A stretch of 5,551 nucleotides of DNA from contig JAOZJV010000269.1 in the NCBI GenBank assembly GCA_029935695.1, positions 1 through 5,551 on the forward strand, given 5' to 3'. Shown piece by piece: positions 1-5,049 of this stretch. Every line of letters starts with the position of its first letter. The stretch's first letter is position 1. This DNA is from Candidatus Krumholzibacteriia bacterium. GTDB taxonomy: Bacteria > Krumholzibacteriota > Krumholzibacteriia > LZORAL124-64-63. Below the pieces are notes generated by a model that had not been told where the DNA came from, ran no database searches, and worked only from the letters and a program-made list of their open reading frames with translations. A program made the translations under genes and the position numbers.

Positions 1-439
1 AGGCTACTTTTTTCTTGGCGACCTTTTTCTTGGCGGCCTTCTTGGTCACTTTTTTCTTGGCTACTTTTTTAGCAACCTTTTTCTTAGCGACCTTTTTCTT
101 GGCTACCTTCTTGGTCACTTTTTTCTTGGCTACTTTTTTCGCGACCTTTTTCTTGGCGACCTTTTTCTTGGCGGCCTTCTTGGTCACTTTTTTCTTTGCA
201 ACTTTTTTAGCGACCTTTTTCTTGGCTGCCTTTTTGGTCACTTTTTTCTTGGCAACTTTTTTCGCGACTTTTTTCTTGGCGACCTTTTTCTTGGCTGCTT
301 TCTTTACAACCTTCTTGGCCACTTTTTTCTTCGCTACTTTCTTAGCAACCTTTTTCTTGGCTACTTTTTTCTTGGCCACTTTTTTCTTAGTGGTTTTCTT
401 CTTGGCGCCAGCGGCAACCAAGGCATGTCTCTCCTCCAT
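1..439 (-). CDS. Lysine-rich KKVA-repeat protein, histone H1/AlgP-like (C-terminus beyond window)
   Basis: The minus strand is open from an ATG at 439 to the window edge (146 codons), with an in-frame TAA 15 nt before the ATG. GAGGT (445-449) lies 5 nt before the ATG and supports this start. The protein has a short non-repetitive head (MEERHALVAAGA) and then only K, A, V and T, as KKKVA and KKVA units with KKAA and KKVT variants; more than half the residues are lysine. Proteins of this composition (bacterial histone H1-like proteins, the AlgP C-terminal tail) are known to bind or compact DNA, so a nucleoid-associated role is inferred from composition alone. There is no folded domain, signal peptide or catalytic motif in the visible part. 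It has its own promoter and is insulated from secG-tRNA-Leu by a terminator. The opposite-strand frame over the same bases (Phe/Leu/Ala/Thr repeats) has no matching start signals. Repeat number may vary between strains or be misassembled. Confidence 0.8.
   Translation of the reverse strand, partial: MEERHALVAAGAKKKTTKKKVAKKKVAKKKVAKKVAKKKVAKKVVKKAAKKKVAKKKVAKKVAKKKVTKKAAKKKVAKKVAKKKVTKKAAKKKVAKKKVAKKVAKKKVTKKVAKKKVAKKKVAKKVAKKKVTKKAAKKKVAKKKVA
2..262 (-). repeat. 69-bp higher-order tandem repeat inside the lysine-rich gene
   Basis: Units 2-70, 71-139 and 140-208 are each 69 bp. On the coding strand each encodes 23 residues with KK and KKK blocks in a fixed 5-5-4-5-4 residue spacing. A fourth unit, 209-262, lacks one 15-bp KKKVA module. 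The array continues in less regular form to about 400. The most conserved core on the plus strand is ttcttggtcacttttttctt. The units differ mainly in the bases that set Val or Ala codons, so they are related copies and not exact recent duplications. The array makes the coding strand strongly purine-rich. Confidence 0.85.
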
Positions 440-569
440 ACCGGACCTCACTTAGGTAAGAGTGTTCCTGCGTCCACCCGGATTCCGCACCCATTGGTTT
501 CCAGGCAAGACCTCCTGTCTTGGAAGTATCGAACGCATGCACTTGGCGTCAGGTAACCAGAGTGAATGC
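440..569 (-). other. Probable 5' leader of the lysine-rich gene, with hairpin and overlapping short ORF
   Basis: If transcription begins about 7 nt after the -10 box, the message has roughly 130 untranslated bases before the ATG at 439. That is long for a bacterial gene. The leader contains the hairpin CAAGAC/GTCTTG (506-511 with 517-522), whose 5-nt loop reads AGGAG on the transcribed strand; TTCCA/TGGAA arms at 521-525 and 499-503 flank or compete with it. An ATG at 494 opens a 35-codon frame that overlaps the lysine-rich gene's start in another phase and stops at 387. I match it to no known riboswitch or RNA thermometer. Confidence 0.4.
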
Positions 570-575
570 GAAGAC

Positions 576-605
576 ATTATTTCTTTCGTTTATAAAAGGT
601 GTCAA
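576..605 (-). promoter_or_regulatory. Sigma70-type promoter for the lysine-rich gene
   Basis: On the minus strand, TTGACA (600-605) is followed after 18 bp by AATAAT (576-581). These match the consensus at 6/6 and 5/6 positions, and the spacer is AT-rich. It begins within 2 bp of the end of the terminator stem and points only towards the lysine-rich gene. This is the best promoter-like sequence in the window. The start site is inferred, not mapped. Confidence 0.7.
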
Positions 606-606
606 T

Positions 607-648
607 AAAAAAAAGAGAAACTGTTCTTCAACAGTTTCTCTTTTTTTT
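607..648 (-). terminator. Rho-independent terminator after secG-tRNA-Leu, probably bidirectional
   Basis: A perfect inverted repeat has an 11-bp core (gagaaactgtt at 615-625 with aacagtttctc at 630-640) around a 4-nt loop. Eight A:T pairs on each side (607-614 with 641-648) extend it to 19 bp. On the minus strand the stem is followed by a run of eight T, the classic intrinsic terminator layout. It begins just past the tRNA 3' end at 652, so it ends the secG-tRNA transcript. The symmetry would also let it act on plus-strand transcription. Confidence 0.9.
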
Positions 649-651
649 TAA

Positions 652-737
652 TGGTGCCCGGGGTGGGATTCGAACCCACACGATTTTTGGTCACTACCCC
701 CTCAAGATAGCGTGTCTACCAGTTCCACCACCCGGGC
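652..737 (-). tRNA. tRNA-Leu, anticodon GAG
   Basis: The 86-nt gene folds as a class II tRNA. The acceptor stem GCCCGGG pairs with CCCGGGC, followed by discriminator A and an encoded CCA (652-654). The T arm is GTGGG-TTCGAAT-CCCAC, and the D arm carries the GTGG...GGTAGAC pattern typical of leucine tRNAs. The anticodon stem CTATC/GGTAG (one T-G pair) holds the loop TTGAGGG, giving anticodon GAG, which reads CUC and CUU. The variable region is of extra-arm length, but its stem is weak (about 3 bp around CCAAAAA). It starts 18 bp after the secG stop and precedes a strong terminator, so it is probably processed from the secG transcript. E. coli leuU, also tRNA-Leu(GAG), sits directly after secG in the same way. 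Confidence 0.95.
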
Positions 738-755
738 ACATTCTGATCAAATTTT

Positions 756-1133
756 CTAGTTCCCGTCAGTGGTGCCTTCAGAAGAATCTTCGCCTTGAGG
801 GACGAGTCCTTCATCAATGGGATTGCTTGCTGGCACGTTCACATCGCCGGACTCTGCAGCTTCCTGCATGACACTTGAGGAAGGAGCAACGCGACCCGTA
901 TCCTGGGTCATGAACAAAAGAAAACTGGTGGCGAAAAATGCCACGGCAAAATAGATGGTCAGCTTGTGAAGCAGTGAAGTCATACCACGCGAACCCAACA
1001 TCTGCTGAGGAGATCCGCCACCGCCACCGAAGGCACCGGCCAGGCCGCCACCCTTGCTGGACTGAAGTAGAACGACACAGGCCAGAACAATGCAGACCAG
1101 GACATGAATGATAACTAAGATTGTGTGCAGCAT
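756..1133 (-). CDS. secG: Preprotein translocase subunit SecG
   Basis: SecG is the small non-essential inner-membrane subunit of the SecYEG channel and helps SecA-driven protein export. The 125-residue product shows the family layout. A first membrane helix (about residues 4-23) runs into the signature VLLQSSKGGGLAGAFGGG (21-38). A glycine-rich cytoplasmic loop follows, then a second membrane helix (about 56-75) and an acidic tail from about 76 with some ten Asp/Glu and a single Arg. E. coli SecG is about 110 residues, so length is normal and the tail is the variable part. GGGAG (1143-1147) lies 9 nt before the ATG and supports the start. The gene lies 102 bp after pgk and 18 bp before tRNA-Leu, a context that independently supports the call. 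Confidence 0.95.
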   Translation of the reverse strand: MLHTILVIIHVLVCIVLACVVLLQSSKGGGLAGAFGGGGGSPQQMLGSRGMTSLLHKLTIYFAVAFFATSFLLFMTQDTGRVAPSSSVMQEAAESGDVNVPASNPIDEGLVPQGEDSSEGTTDGN

Positions 1134-1175
1134 GCTCTATTGCTCCCAAAGCAGGATTAAACACAAAAACGCCAG

Positions 1176-1197
1176 CGGACCAACAAGTATGGGTCCG
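1176..1197 (-). other. Inverted repeat in the pgk-secG gap, possible weak terminator or attenuator
   Basis: CGGACC and GGTCCG (1176-1181 and 1192-1197) form a 6-bp stem with a 10-nt loop. On the minus strand it is followed by CTGGCG and then TTTTTGTGTTT. The stem is short and the T run starts 6 nt away, so at best it would end only part of the pgk transcript. Confidence 0.3.
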
Positions 1198-1210
1198 TAA
1201 AGGGACGGGT

Positions 1211-1239
1211 AAGTTAATACCCACCCCGCTCTCTGTCAA
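1211..1239 (-). promoter_or_regulatory. Candidate promoter for secG-tRNA-Leu
   Basis: A perfect TTGACA (1234-1239, minus strand) overlaps the pgk TGA stop. At 17-bp spacing it is followed by TAACTT (1211-1216), only a 3/6 match to the -10 consensus; TATTAA lies at a poor 14-bp spacing. A small inverted repeat GGGTA/TACCC (1207-1222) covers the -10 area. The strong -35 with a weak -10 makes this a tentative call; read-through from pgk is the alternative. Confidence 0.35.
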
Positions 1240-2447
1240 ACCCCATTCTTTGCATCGCTTAAAGCGTCAATTCCCGGCAATGTACGCCCTCCCATCAATT
1301 CCAGAGAGGCTCCCCCCCCCGTGGAGATATGCCCAATTCGGTCCGAAACACCAAATTGATTGGCTGCAGCAACGCTGTCTCCGCCACCAACAATACTCAG
1401 GGCTCCATCGTCGGAAGCCTGGGCCACAGCGTCGGCAACGGTCCGGGTTCCGGCAGCAAAAGAAGGCAATTCAAAAACACCCATGGGCCCGTTCCAGAAA
1501 ATGGTCTTCGCGCCCCGGATAATTTCCTGATAACTCTGAGCGCTGACCGGACCAATATCCAGCCCCATCCAGTCCGAAGGAATATCTGTCACCAGCACAT
1601 CCTTGCGCTCTGATTTATCATTAAATTCTGTGGCCACGGTGCAGTCTGTGGGCAGGATCAAATCGGCCCGACTGTCTTTGGCCCGGGCTGTAATTTCCTT
1701 CACCACTTCCAAACTTTCTTCATCCAGAAGACTGCTTCCGATGTTCAGTCCAGCCGATTGAAAGAATGTAAAAATCATGCCGCCACCCAACAGCAGAGTA
1801 TCAACTTTTTCAAGCAGGTTTAAAATAATTTCAACCTTGCCGGCAACTTTTGCTCCGCCCAGAATTGCAACGAAAGGACGTTCGGGTTCACCAAGTAAAC
1901 CACCCAAATTTTTAAGTTCCTTCTCCATCAAAAAACCCGCCCGGCAGGTTTCAAAATATTTTGTCACTCCAACAGTGGAAGCATGCGCTCGGTGGGCTGC
2001 ACCAAAAGCATCGTTCACATAGGTGTCACCCAACTGCGCCAAGGCGGCACCGAAGGCTTCATCATTTTTTGTTTCGCCGGGATTGAACCGAAGGTTTTCA
2101 AGGAGTAAAATTTCACCTGGCTGCAAGCCGGCAGCTTTATCCTCGGCATCGGGTCCCACTGTATCGCGAGCAAATTTTACGGGACCATCAACCAGCTCGG
2201 CAAGGCGGTCGGCCACCGGCCGCAAGCTTAACTCGGGAACGATTTTTCCTTTGGGTCTTCCAAGATGGCTCATCAGAATAACACTGCCGCCATGAGACAG
2301 AATATATTTGACGGAAGGAAGAGCCGCGACGATGCGCGTCTCATCGGTGATGTTCCGGTCAGCATCCAACGGCACGTTGAAATCGACCCGCATCAAAACC
2401 TTCATTCCTGAAACCTGAAAACCGTTCAGTCCCAGTTTGTTCATCAT
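1236..2447 (-). CDS. pgk: Phosphoglycerate kinase
   Basis: This enzyme transfers phosphate between 1,3-bisphosphoglycerate and ADP to give 3-phosphoglycerate and ATP in glycolysis, and runs in reverse in gluconeogenesis or carbon fixation; it is cytosolic. The 403 residues match the usual bacterial length. Family motifs occur in order: RVDFNVP (20-26), SHLGRP (60-65), ENLRFNPGE (117-125), NDAFG (145-149), HRAHAS (152-157), GGAKVAGK (197-204), WNGPMGVFE (318-326), GGGDS (354-358) and STGGGASLE (375-383). Both domains and the hinge are intact. Two adjacent ATGs (2447 and 2444) could start it; AGGCGG about 7 nt upstream is a modest ribosome site. A run of nine G on the coding strand (1312-1320) encodes the STGGG motif and is in frame here. 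The gene has its own candidate promoter in the 91-bp gap after comF. Confidence 0.98.
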   Translation of the reverse strand: MMNKLGLNGFQVSGMKVLMRVDFNVPLDADRNITDETRIVAALPSVKYILSHGGSVILMSHLGRPKGKIVPELSLRPVADRLAELVDGPVKFARDTVGPDAEDKAAGLQPGEILLLENLRFNPGETKNDEAFGAALAQLGDTYVNDAFGAAHRAHASTVGVTKYFETCRAGFLMEKELKNLGGLLGEPERPFVAILGGAKVAGKVEIILNLLEKVDTLLLGGGMIFTFFQSAGLNIGSSLLDEESLEVVKEITARAKDSRADLILPTDCTVATEFNDKSERKDVLVTDIPSDWMGLDIGPVSAQSYQEIIRGAKTIFWNGPMGVFELPSFAAGTRTVADAVAQASDDGALSIVGGGDSVAAANQFGVSDRIGHISTGGGASLELMGGRTLPGIDALSDAKNGV

Positions 2448-2464
2448 GATTGACCGCCTGTGGT

Positions 2465-2478
2465 TCCCTTTGCAGGGA
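2465..2478 (-). other. Small hairpin in the pgk leader
   Basis: On the transcribed strand, TCCCT and AGGGA pair around a GCAA loop, a GNRA-type tetraloop. It lies about 18 nt before the pgk ATG and inside the predicted 5' untranslated region. It could shape translation initiation or be incidental; at 5 bp the stem is too short to say more. Confidence 0.3.
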
Positions 2479-2513
2479 TGTTTGCGTGATGAGGAAAAGA
2501 ATTATGTTCGGCA

Positions 2514-2542
2514 ATACTAGAAACACCCTTAGCTGCTGTCAA
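2514..2542 (-). promoter_or_regulatory. Candidate sigma70-type promoter for pgk
   Basis: TTGACA (2537-2542, minus strand) overlaps the comF TGA stop. After an ideal 17-bp spacer comes TAGTAT (2514-2519), a 4/6 match to TATAAT. The predicted start leaves a leader of about 60 nt before pgk. Another -10-like CATAAT lies further downstream but has no partner -35. Confidence 0.5.
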
Positions 2543-3327
2543 CCGTTGGAAGATCCGGAAGATGATCCGGATGAGAATCCGGATGAGTCCGCTTTGGCCA
2601 GGCCCAGACAAACAACAGCTTCCACCTGAATACCCCTGGAACTCAGAAAACGCACCAAAGCACCCGCTGTGGCGCCGCTGGTCACCAGATCATCCACCAC
2701 TATAATCCGGGTAGATTTGCCGTATTCGTGCCCCGTAAAGGCTTTTCCAAGGGCAAAAACATCCTGCATGTTGGCCATACGGTCCTGGGTTGAAGTCAAT
2801 TTGGCCTGTTGCAAGGTAGTACGGCGGCGCACGACCATTCCATCATCCACCCGACCGCCAAGAACATCAGCCAGTTGGGCCGCTAACATATGAGCCTGGT
2901 TGAACCCTCGCTCCCTCCTGCGACGGCGGTGAAGCGGCAAGGGGATCCACAGGAGGTTCTGAGCAGAAAGCTGCGCCCCGGCCAGAGCCTGGGTCAGCAA
3001 CCGGGAAAGAGGCCAAACCAATCCGCGCACCCCTTTGTATTTCCAGGCCCCCACCATGTCCACCAGCTGGGGATTGGTCCACTGGGCAGCCAGGACTGGA
3101 ACCTCCCGCCCAGTGCCAATGTCCAGAACTCTGGTAGCCGGAAAACTTTCCTGCAAAGTCGTGAAACAATCACGGCAAAGATGGGGACTGTCCCAGGGGC
3201 GAAGACCATACAGGCGGGGCCCCCGTGAAAACCAGGGCGCCGTTCCATAAGCAGCGCCGCACATCTGGCAATGTTCGGGGTAAATCAAATCCAGGAGGGA
3301 AAACAGGAAATCGTGACGGAAGCTCAT
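2539..3327 (-). CDS. comF: ComF-family phosphoribosyltransferase-like protein
   Basis: Members (B. subtilis ComF, E. coli GntX/YhgH-type) combine a zinc-finger head with a PRTase fold. ComF aids DNA uptake in competent cells, but in most bacteria the role is unproven. From the ATG at 3327 the product is 262 residues. Two cysteine pairs, C20-x2-C23 and C51-x2-C54, form the probable zinc site. Next come the family segments IPLPLHRRRRRERGFNQA (about 128-145) and a TTLQQAKLTSTQDRMAN-type stretch. The PRPP-binding loop IIVVDDLVTSGAT (208-220) carries the acidic pair D212-D213. The Ser/Gly-rich end comes from a 12-bp repeat and is not part of the fold. A GTG at 3414 would overlap aroE by 55 nt and add residues with no family match, so the ATG is preferred although its ribosome site is weak. 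It follows aroE by 32 bp, suggesting cotranscription. No other competence gene is visible. Confidence 0.9.
   Translation of the reverse strand: MSFRHDFLFSLLDLIYPEHCQMCGAAYGTAPWFSRGPRLYGLRPWDSPHLCRDCFTTLQESFPATRVLDIGTGREVPVLAAQWTNPQLVDMVGAWKYKGVRGLVWPLSRLLTQALAGAQLSAQNLLWIPLPLHRRRRRERGFNQAHMLAAQLADVLGGRVDDGMVVRRRTTLQQAKLTSTQDRMANMQDVFALGKAFTGHEYGKSTRIIVVDDLVTSGATAGALVRFLSSRGIQVEAVVCLGLAKADSSGFSSGSSSGSSNG
2553..2588 (-). repeat. Three tandem 12-bp repeats at the 3' end of comF
   Basis: Units 2553-2564, 2565-2576 and 2577-2588 share atccgga followed by a variable ending (agatg, tgaga, tgagt). In frame, each encodes four residues of SSGS/SSGF type, giving the Ser/Gly tail. Because 12 bp is a multiple of three, copy number can change without breaking the gene. 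Confidence 0.8.
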
Positions 3328-3359
3328 GGCAACCGTCCCATCCGGGAGGAGGAAAAAGA

Positions 3360-4238
3360 TCAGCGTTCGATAGCGTCGCGCATAGCCTGCCAGGGCACCG
3401 GAGGGCCGAACCACCAGGCGAAAGACAACCCGCCCTGCATCATGAGCACCGGCAATCCGTCGCTGAACATGAAACCAGAGGGAAGCTCTTCTTCCGGGCG
3501 TTGATCACCGTAACGCAGATCAAGCAACAGGGCTGGTTGCTCACCGGCCGCTGCGGGCAAGTACTCACCAATGGGAACTTCGCCGGCAACGCAGCAAACC
3601 CACACTTTGCTGTTTGATGAAATTTGTGGAGAAGTTGCAGGTAAAGCTTCGACTTTTACCCGCTGCTGAAGCTTGCGGCCCGCCAACCATTGACGCATGC
3701 GATCCTGTCCACCGGCGGAGCGATTTTGAACGGTTATTTTGGATACATCCCAACGTATCAGAGCGTCCACTGCTGCCCGGGCAGAACCACCTGCGCCCAA
3801 CACCACGGCTTCCTCCGGAGGTTCTTCAGCAGACCAGGCCTGGGACAGAACAGTTAATATTCCCCCACTGTCCGTATTGTGCCCCATCCACTTGCCGTCT
3901 TCCACCCTGACGGTGTTGACTGCTCCCAGATCCCGCGCCGGATCCGTGCGCCCATCGCAAAGAGCAGCCACTGCTTCTTTCAGAGGGGCGGTCACATTGA
4001 ACCCGCGCAGAAGACCGCCTTCCGGGCCGCTTTTCAACTGGCGCAACTGGCCGGCAGTGATCTTCAGGGGCAAATACTGGTGGTCCAATTCTCGTTCGCG
4101 GAGAGCCGCGCTCTGCATGCGGGGTGACAGGCTGTGGGCAACAGGGTCGCCAAAAACAGCATAAAATTCACCCTCGGGTTGCCAGGCGTAACCACCCAAC
4201 CTCCATCCATCGGGACCAATTTCCAGAATATCACCCAT
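3360..4238 (-). CDS. aroE: Shikimate dehydrogenase, divergent
   Basis: AroE reduces 3-dehydroshikimate to shikimate with NADPH, a cytosolic step towards aromatic amino acids. From the ATG at 4238 the product is 292 residues (E. coli 272), with about 24 extra residues before YAVFGDPVAHSLSP. Visible family features are the SLS shikimate contacts (S36, S38), NVTAPLK with the catalytic lysine K87, the N108/T109 motif, GHNTD with catalytic D123, the Rossmann loop GAGGSARA (148-155), NRS (172-174) and the C-terminal Q268 region. The usual NATSxG motif of the cofactor domain reads VCCVAGE here (about 214-220), and SxSPxxHN reads SLSPRMQS, so this is a divergent copy. Substrate preference could differ (quinate or shikimate dehydrogenase-like), although both catalytic residues remain. 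A TTG at 4268 would overlap lgt by 38 nt; the ATG overlaps it by only 8 nt (ATGGGTGA), typical of translational coupling. Confidence 0.9.
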   Translation of the reverse strand: MGDILEIGPDGWRLGGYAWQPEGEFYAVFGDPVAHSLSPRMQSAALRERELDHQYLPLKITAGQLRQLKSGPEGGLLRGFNVTAPLKEAVAALCDGRTDPARDLGAVNTVRVEDGKWMGHNTDSGGILTVLSQAWSAEEPPEEAVVLGAGGSARAAVDALIRWDVSKITVQNRSAGGQDRMRQWLAGRKLQQRVKVEALPATSPQISSNSKVWVCCVAGEVPIGEYLPAAAGEQPALLLDLRYGDQRPEEELPSGFMFSDGLPVLMMQGGLSFAWWFGPPVPWQAMRDAIER

Positions 4239-5016
4239 GAGATTTCTCACTTTTCCAATCGCCACCAAATTTTCCGGCCGATCCCAGCACCAGGATAATG
4301 ACTCCGGCGATCATCAATCCCACGCTGATCCACTGGTTGTTACTCCAGCCAAACATCATAACCTGCTCCGGTTGGTAATAACGGGAAAAATCGATGACGA
4401 ACCGCAACATTCCATAGAGTGCCAGGAACCGTCCGAAGCTGGCGCCGCGGAACCGGGACCATTTTTCCATCAGCAACAGCAGCCCGAAGATCATGAAGCC
4501 ACCCAGAGAAGAATATAACTGTGCAGGATGAACAGCCACCATCCCGTAAATCTTATACGCGGGTGAGCCCACCGGAAAAACAACCCCACAGGAGCAATCA
4601 GTGGGCTTGCCATGACAACAACCCGCCATGAAGCAGCCAATGCGGGTGAAGCCCAGTCCCAGCATCACGGTGGGCGCGATGATATCGGCCATGACAAGGA
4701 AGGGGATCTTCCGCCGCCGGCACATCCACCAAACAGCCAGGATGGCCGTGGCAATGCCTCCATAAAGAGTGAGCCCACCATCCCAAATGAAAAACGCGCG
4801 GTACCAGGGATGGAAATCATCCAAATGCGTGAAGACGAAGAACAGCCGCACTCCAATAATACTGGACACGAGAATGCCGAAGATAATGTCCACAATGGTT
4901 TCGGCCTGAAGGTTGTATCTTTTGCCCCGACGAACTGCCACCCACATGCCCACCATGAAGCTGACCGCCAGCATGAAACCGTAACTTTTGATGAAACCAA
5001 ACAGAACCGGGAACAT
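4231..5016 (-). CDS. lgt: Prolipoprotein diacylglyceryl transferase
   Basis: Lgt moves diacylglycerol from phosphatidylglycerol to the lipobox cysteine of prolipoproteins, the first step of lipoprotein maturation in the inner membrane. The 261-residue product (E. coli 291) has several hydrophobic segments. It keeps YGF near residue 12 (E. coli Y26), GVRL, DGGLTLYGG (79-87), HPAQLY (163-168) and RFVID (R205, D209; E. coli R239, E243). The signature segment reads RIGCFMAGCCHGKP: R125 (E. coli R143) and G136 (G154) are present, but the positions of N146 and E151 are Cys (C128 and C133). C134, C141 and C143 add to a cysteine cluster. This RxGCFxxGCCxG form is, as I recall, shared by many non-enteric Lgt homologs. 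AAGGAG (5024-5029) is 7 nt before the ATG at 5016; an in-frame TTG at 5022 is only 1 nt from it and is rejected. rodA ends 33 bp upstream. Confidence 0.95.
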   Translation of the reverse strand: MFPVLFGFIKSYGFMLAVSFMVGMWVAVRRGKRYNLQAETIVDIIFGILVSSIIGVRLFFVFTHLDDFHPWYRAFFIWDGGLTLYGGIATAILAVWWMCRRRKIPFLVMADIIAPTVMLGLGFTRIGCFMAGCCHGKPTDCSCGVVFPVGSPAYKIYGMVAVHPAQLYSSLGGFMIFGLLLLMEKWSRFRGASFGRFLALYGMLRFVIDFSRYYQPEQVMMFGWSNNQWISVGLMIAGVIILVLGSAGKFGGDWKSEKSHG

Positions 5017-5023
5017 GAACAAA

Positions 5024-5029
5024 CTCCTT
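5024..5029 (-). promoter_or_regulatory. Ribosome binding site that fixes the lgt start
   Basis: AAGGAG on the minus strand sits 7 nt before the ATG at 5016. The same site is only 1 nt from the upstream in-frame TTG at 5022, too close for initiation, so the shorter form of Lgt is the right one. Confidence 0.85.
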
Positions 5030-5049
5030 GAGGCAGGACCTCTGAAAAC

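Noticed and set aside
2..400. Programmed -1 frameshift sites in the A-rich repeats (AAAAAAG heptamers)
   Set aside because: In the lysine-rich frame the codon boundaries fall as AAA-AAA-G, not the A-AAA-AAG phase needed for the classic slippery site.
2..400. Short regularly spaced repeats as a possible CRISPR array
   Set aside because: The repeats are 12-15 bp, contiguous, codon-phased and without unique spacers; they are coding repeats.
15..455. Plus-strand reading frame encoding Phe/Leu/Ala/Thr repeats, which could look like a membrane protein
   Set aside because: It is the complement of the lysine-rich gene. The minus strand has the promoter, the GAGGT ribosome site, an upstream in-frame stop and a known compositional family, whereas the plus frame has no start signals within view.
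599..871. Plus-strand 90-codon frame over the terminator, tRNA and secG end
   Set aside because: It crosses the terminator and tRNA gene on the opposite strand and has no family resemblance; it is an antisense shadow.
3328..3414. N-terminal extension of ComF from the GTG at 3414
   Set aside because: It would overlap aroE by 55 nt, and the added residues match nothing in the ComF family, which begins near the zinc-finger segment.
4231..5022. Longer Lgt starting at the TTG at 5022
   Set aside because: The AAGGAG site would be 1 nt from that TTG but is 7 nt from the ATG at 5016.
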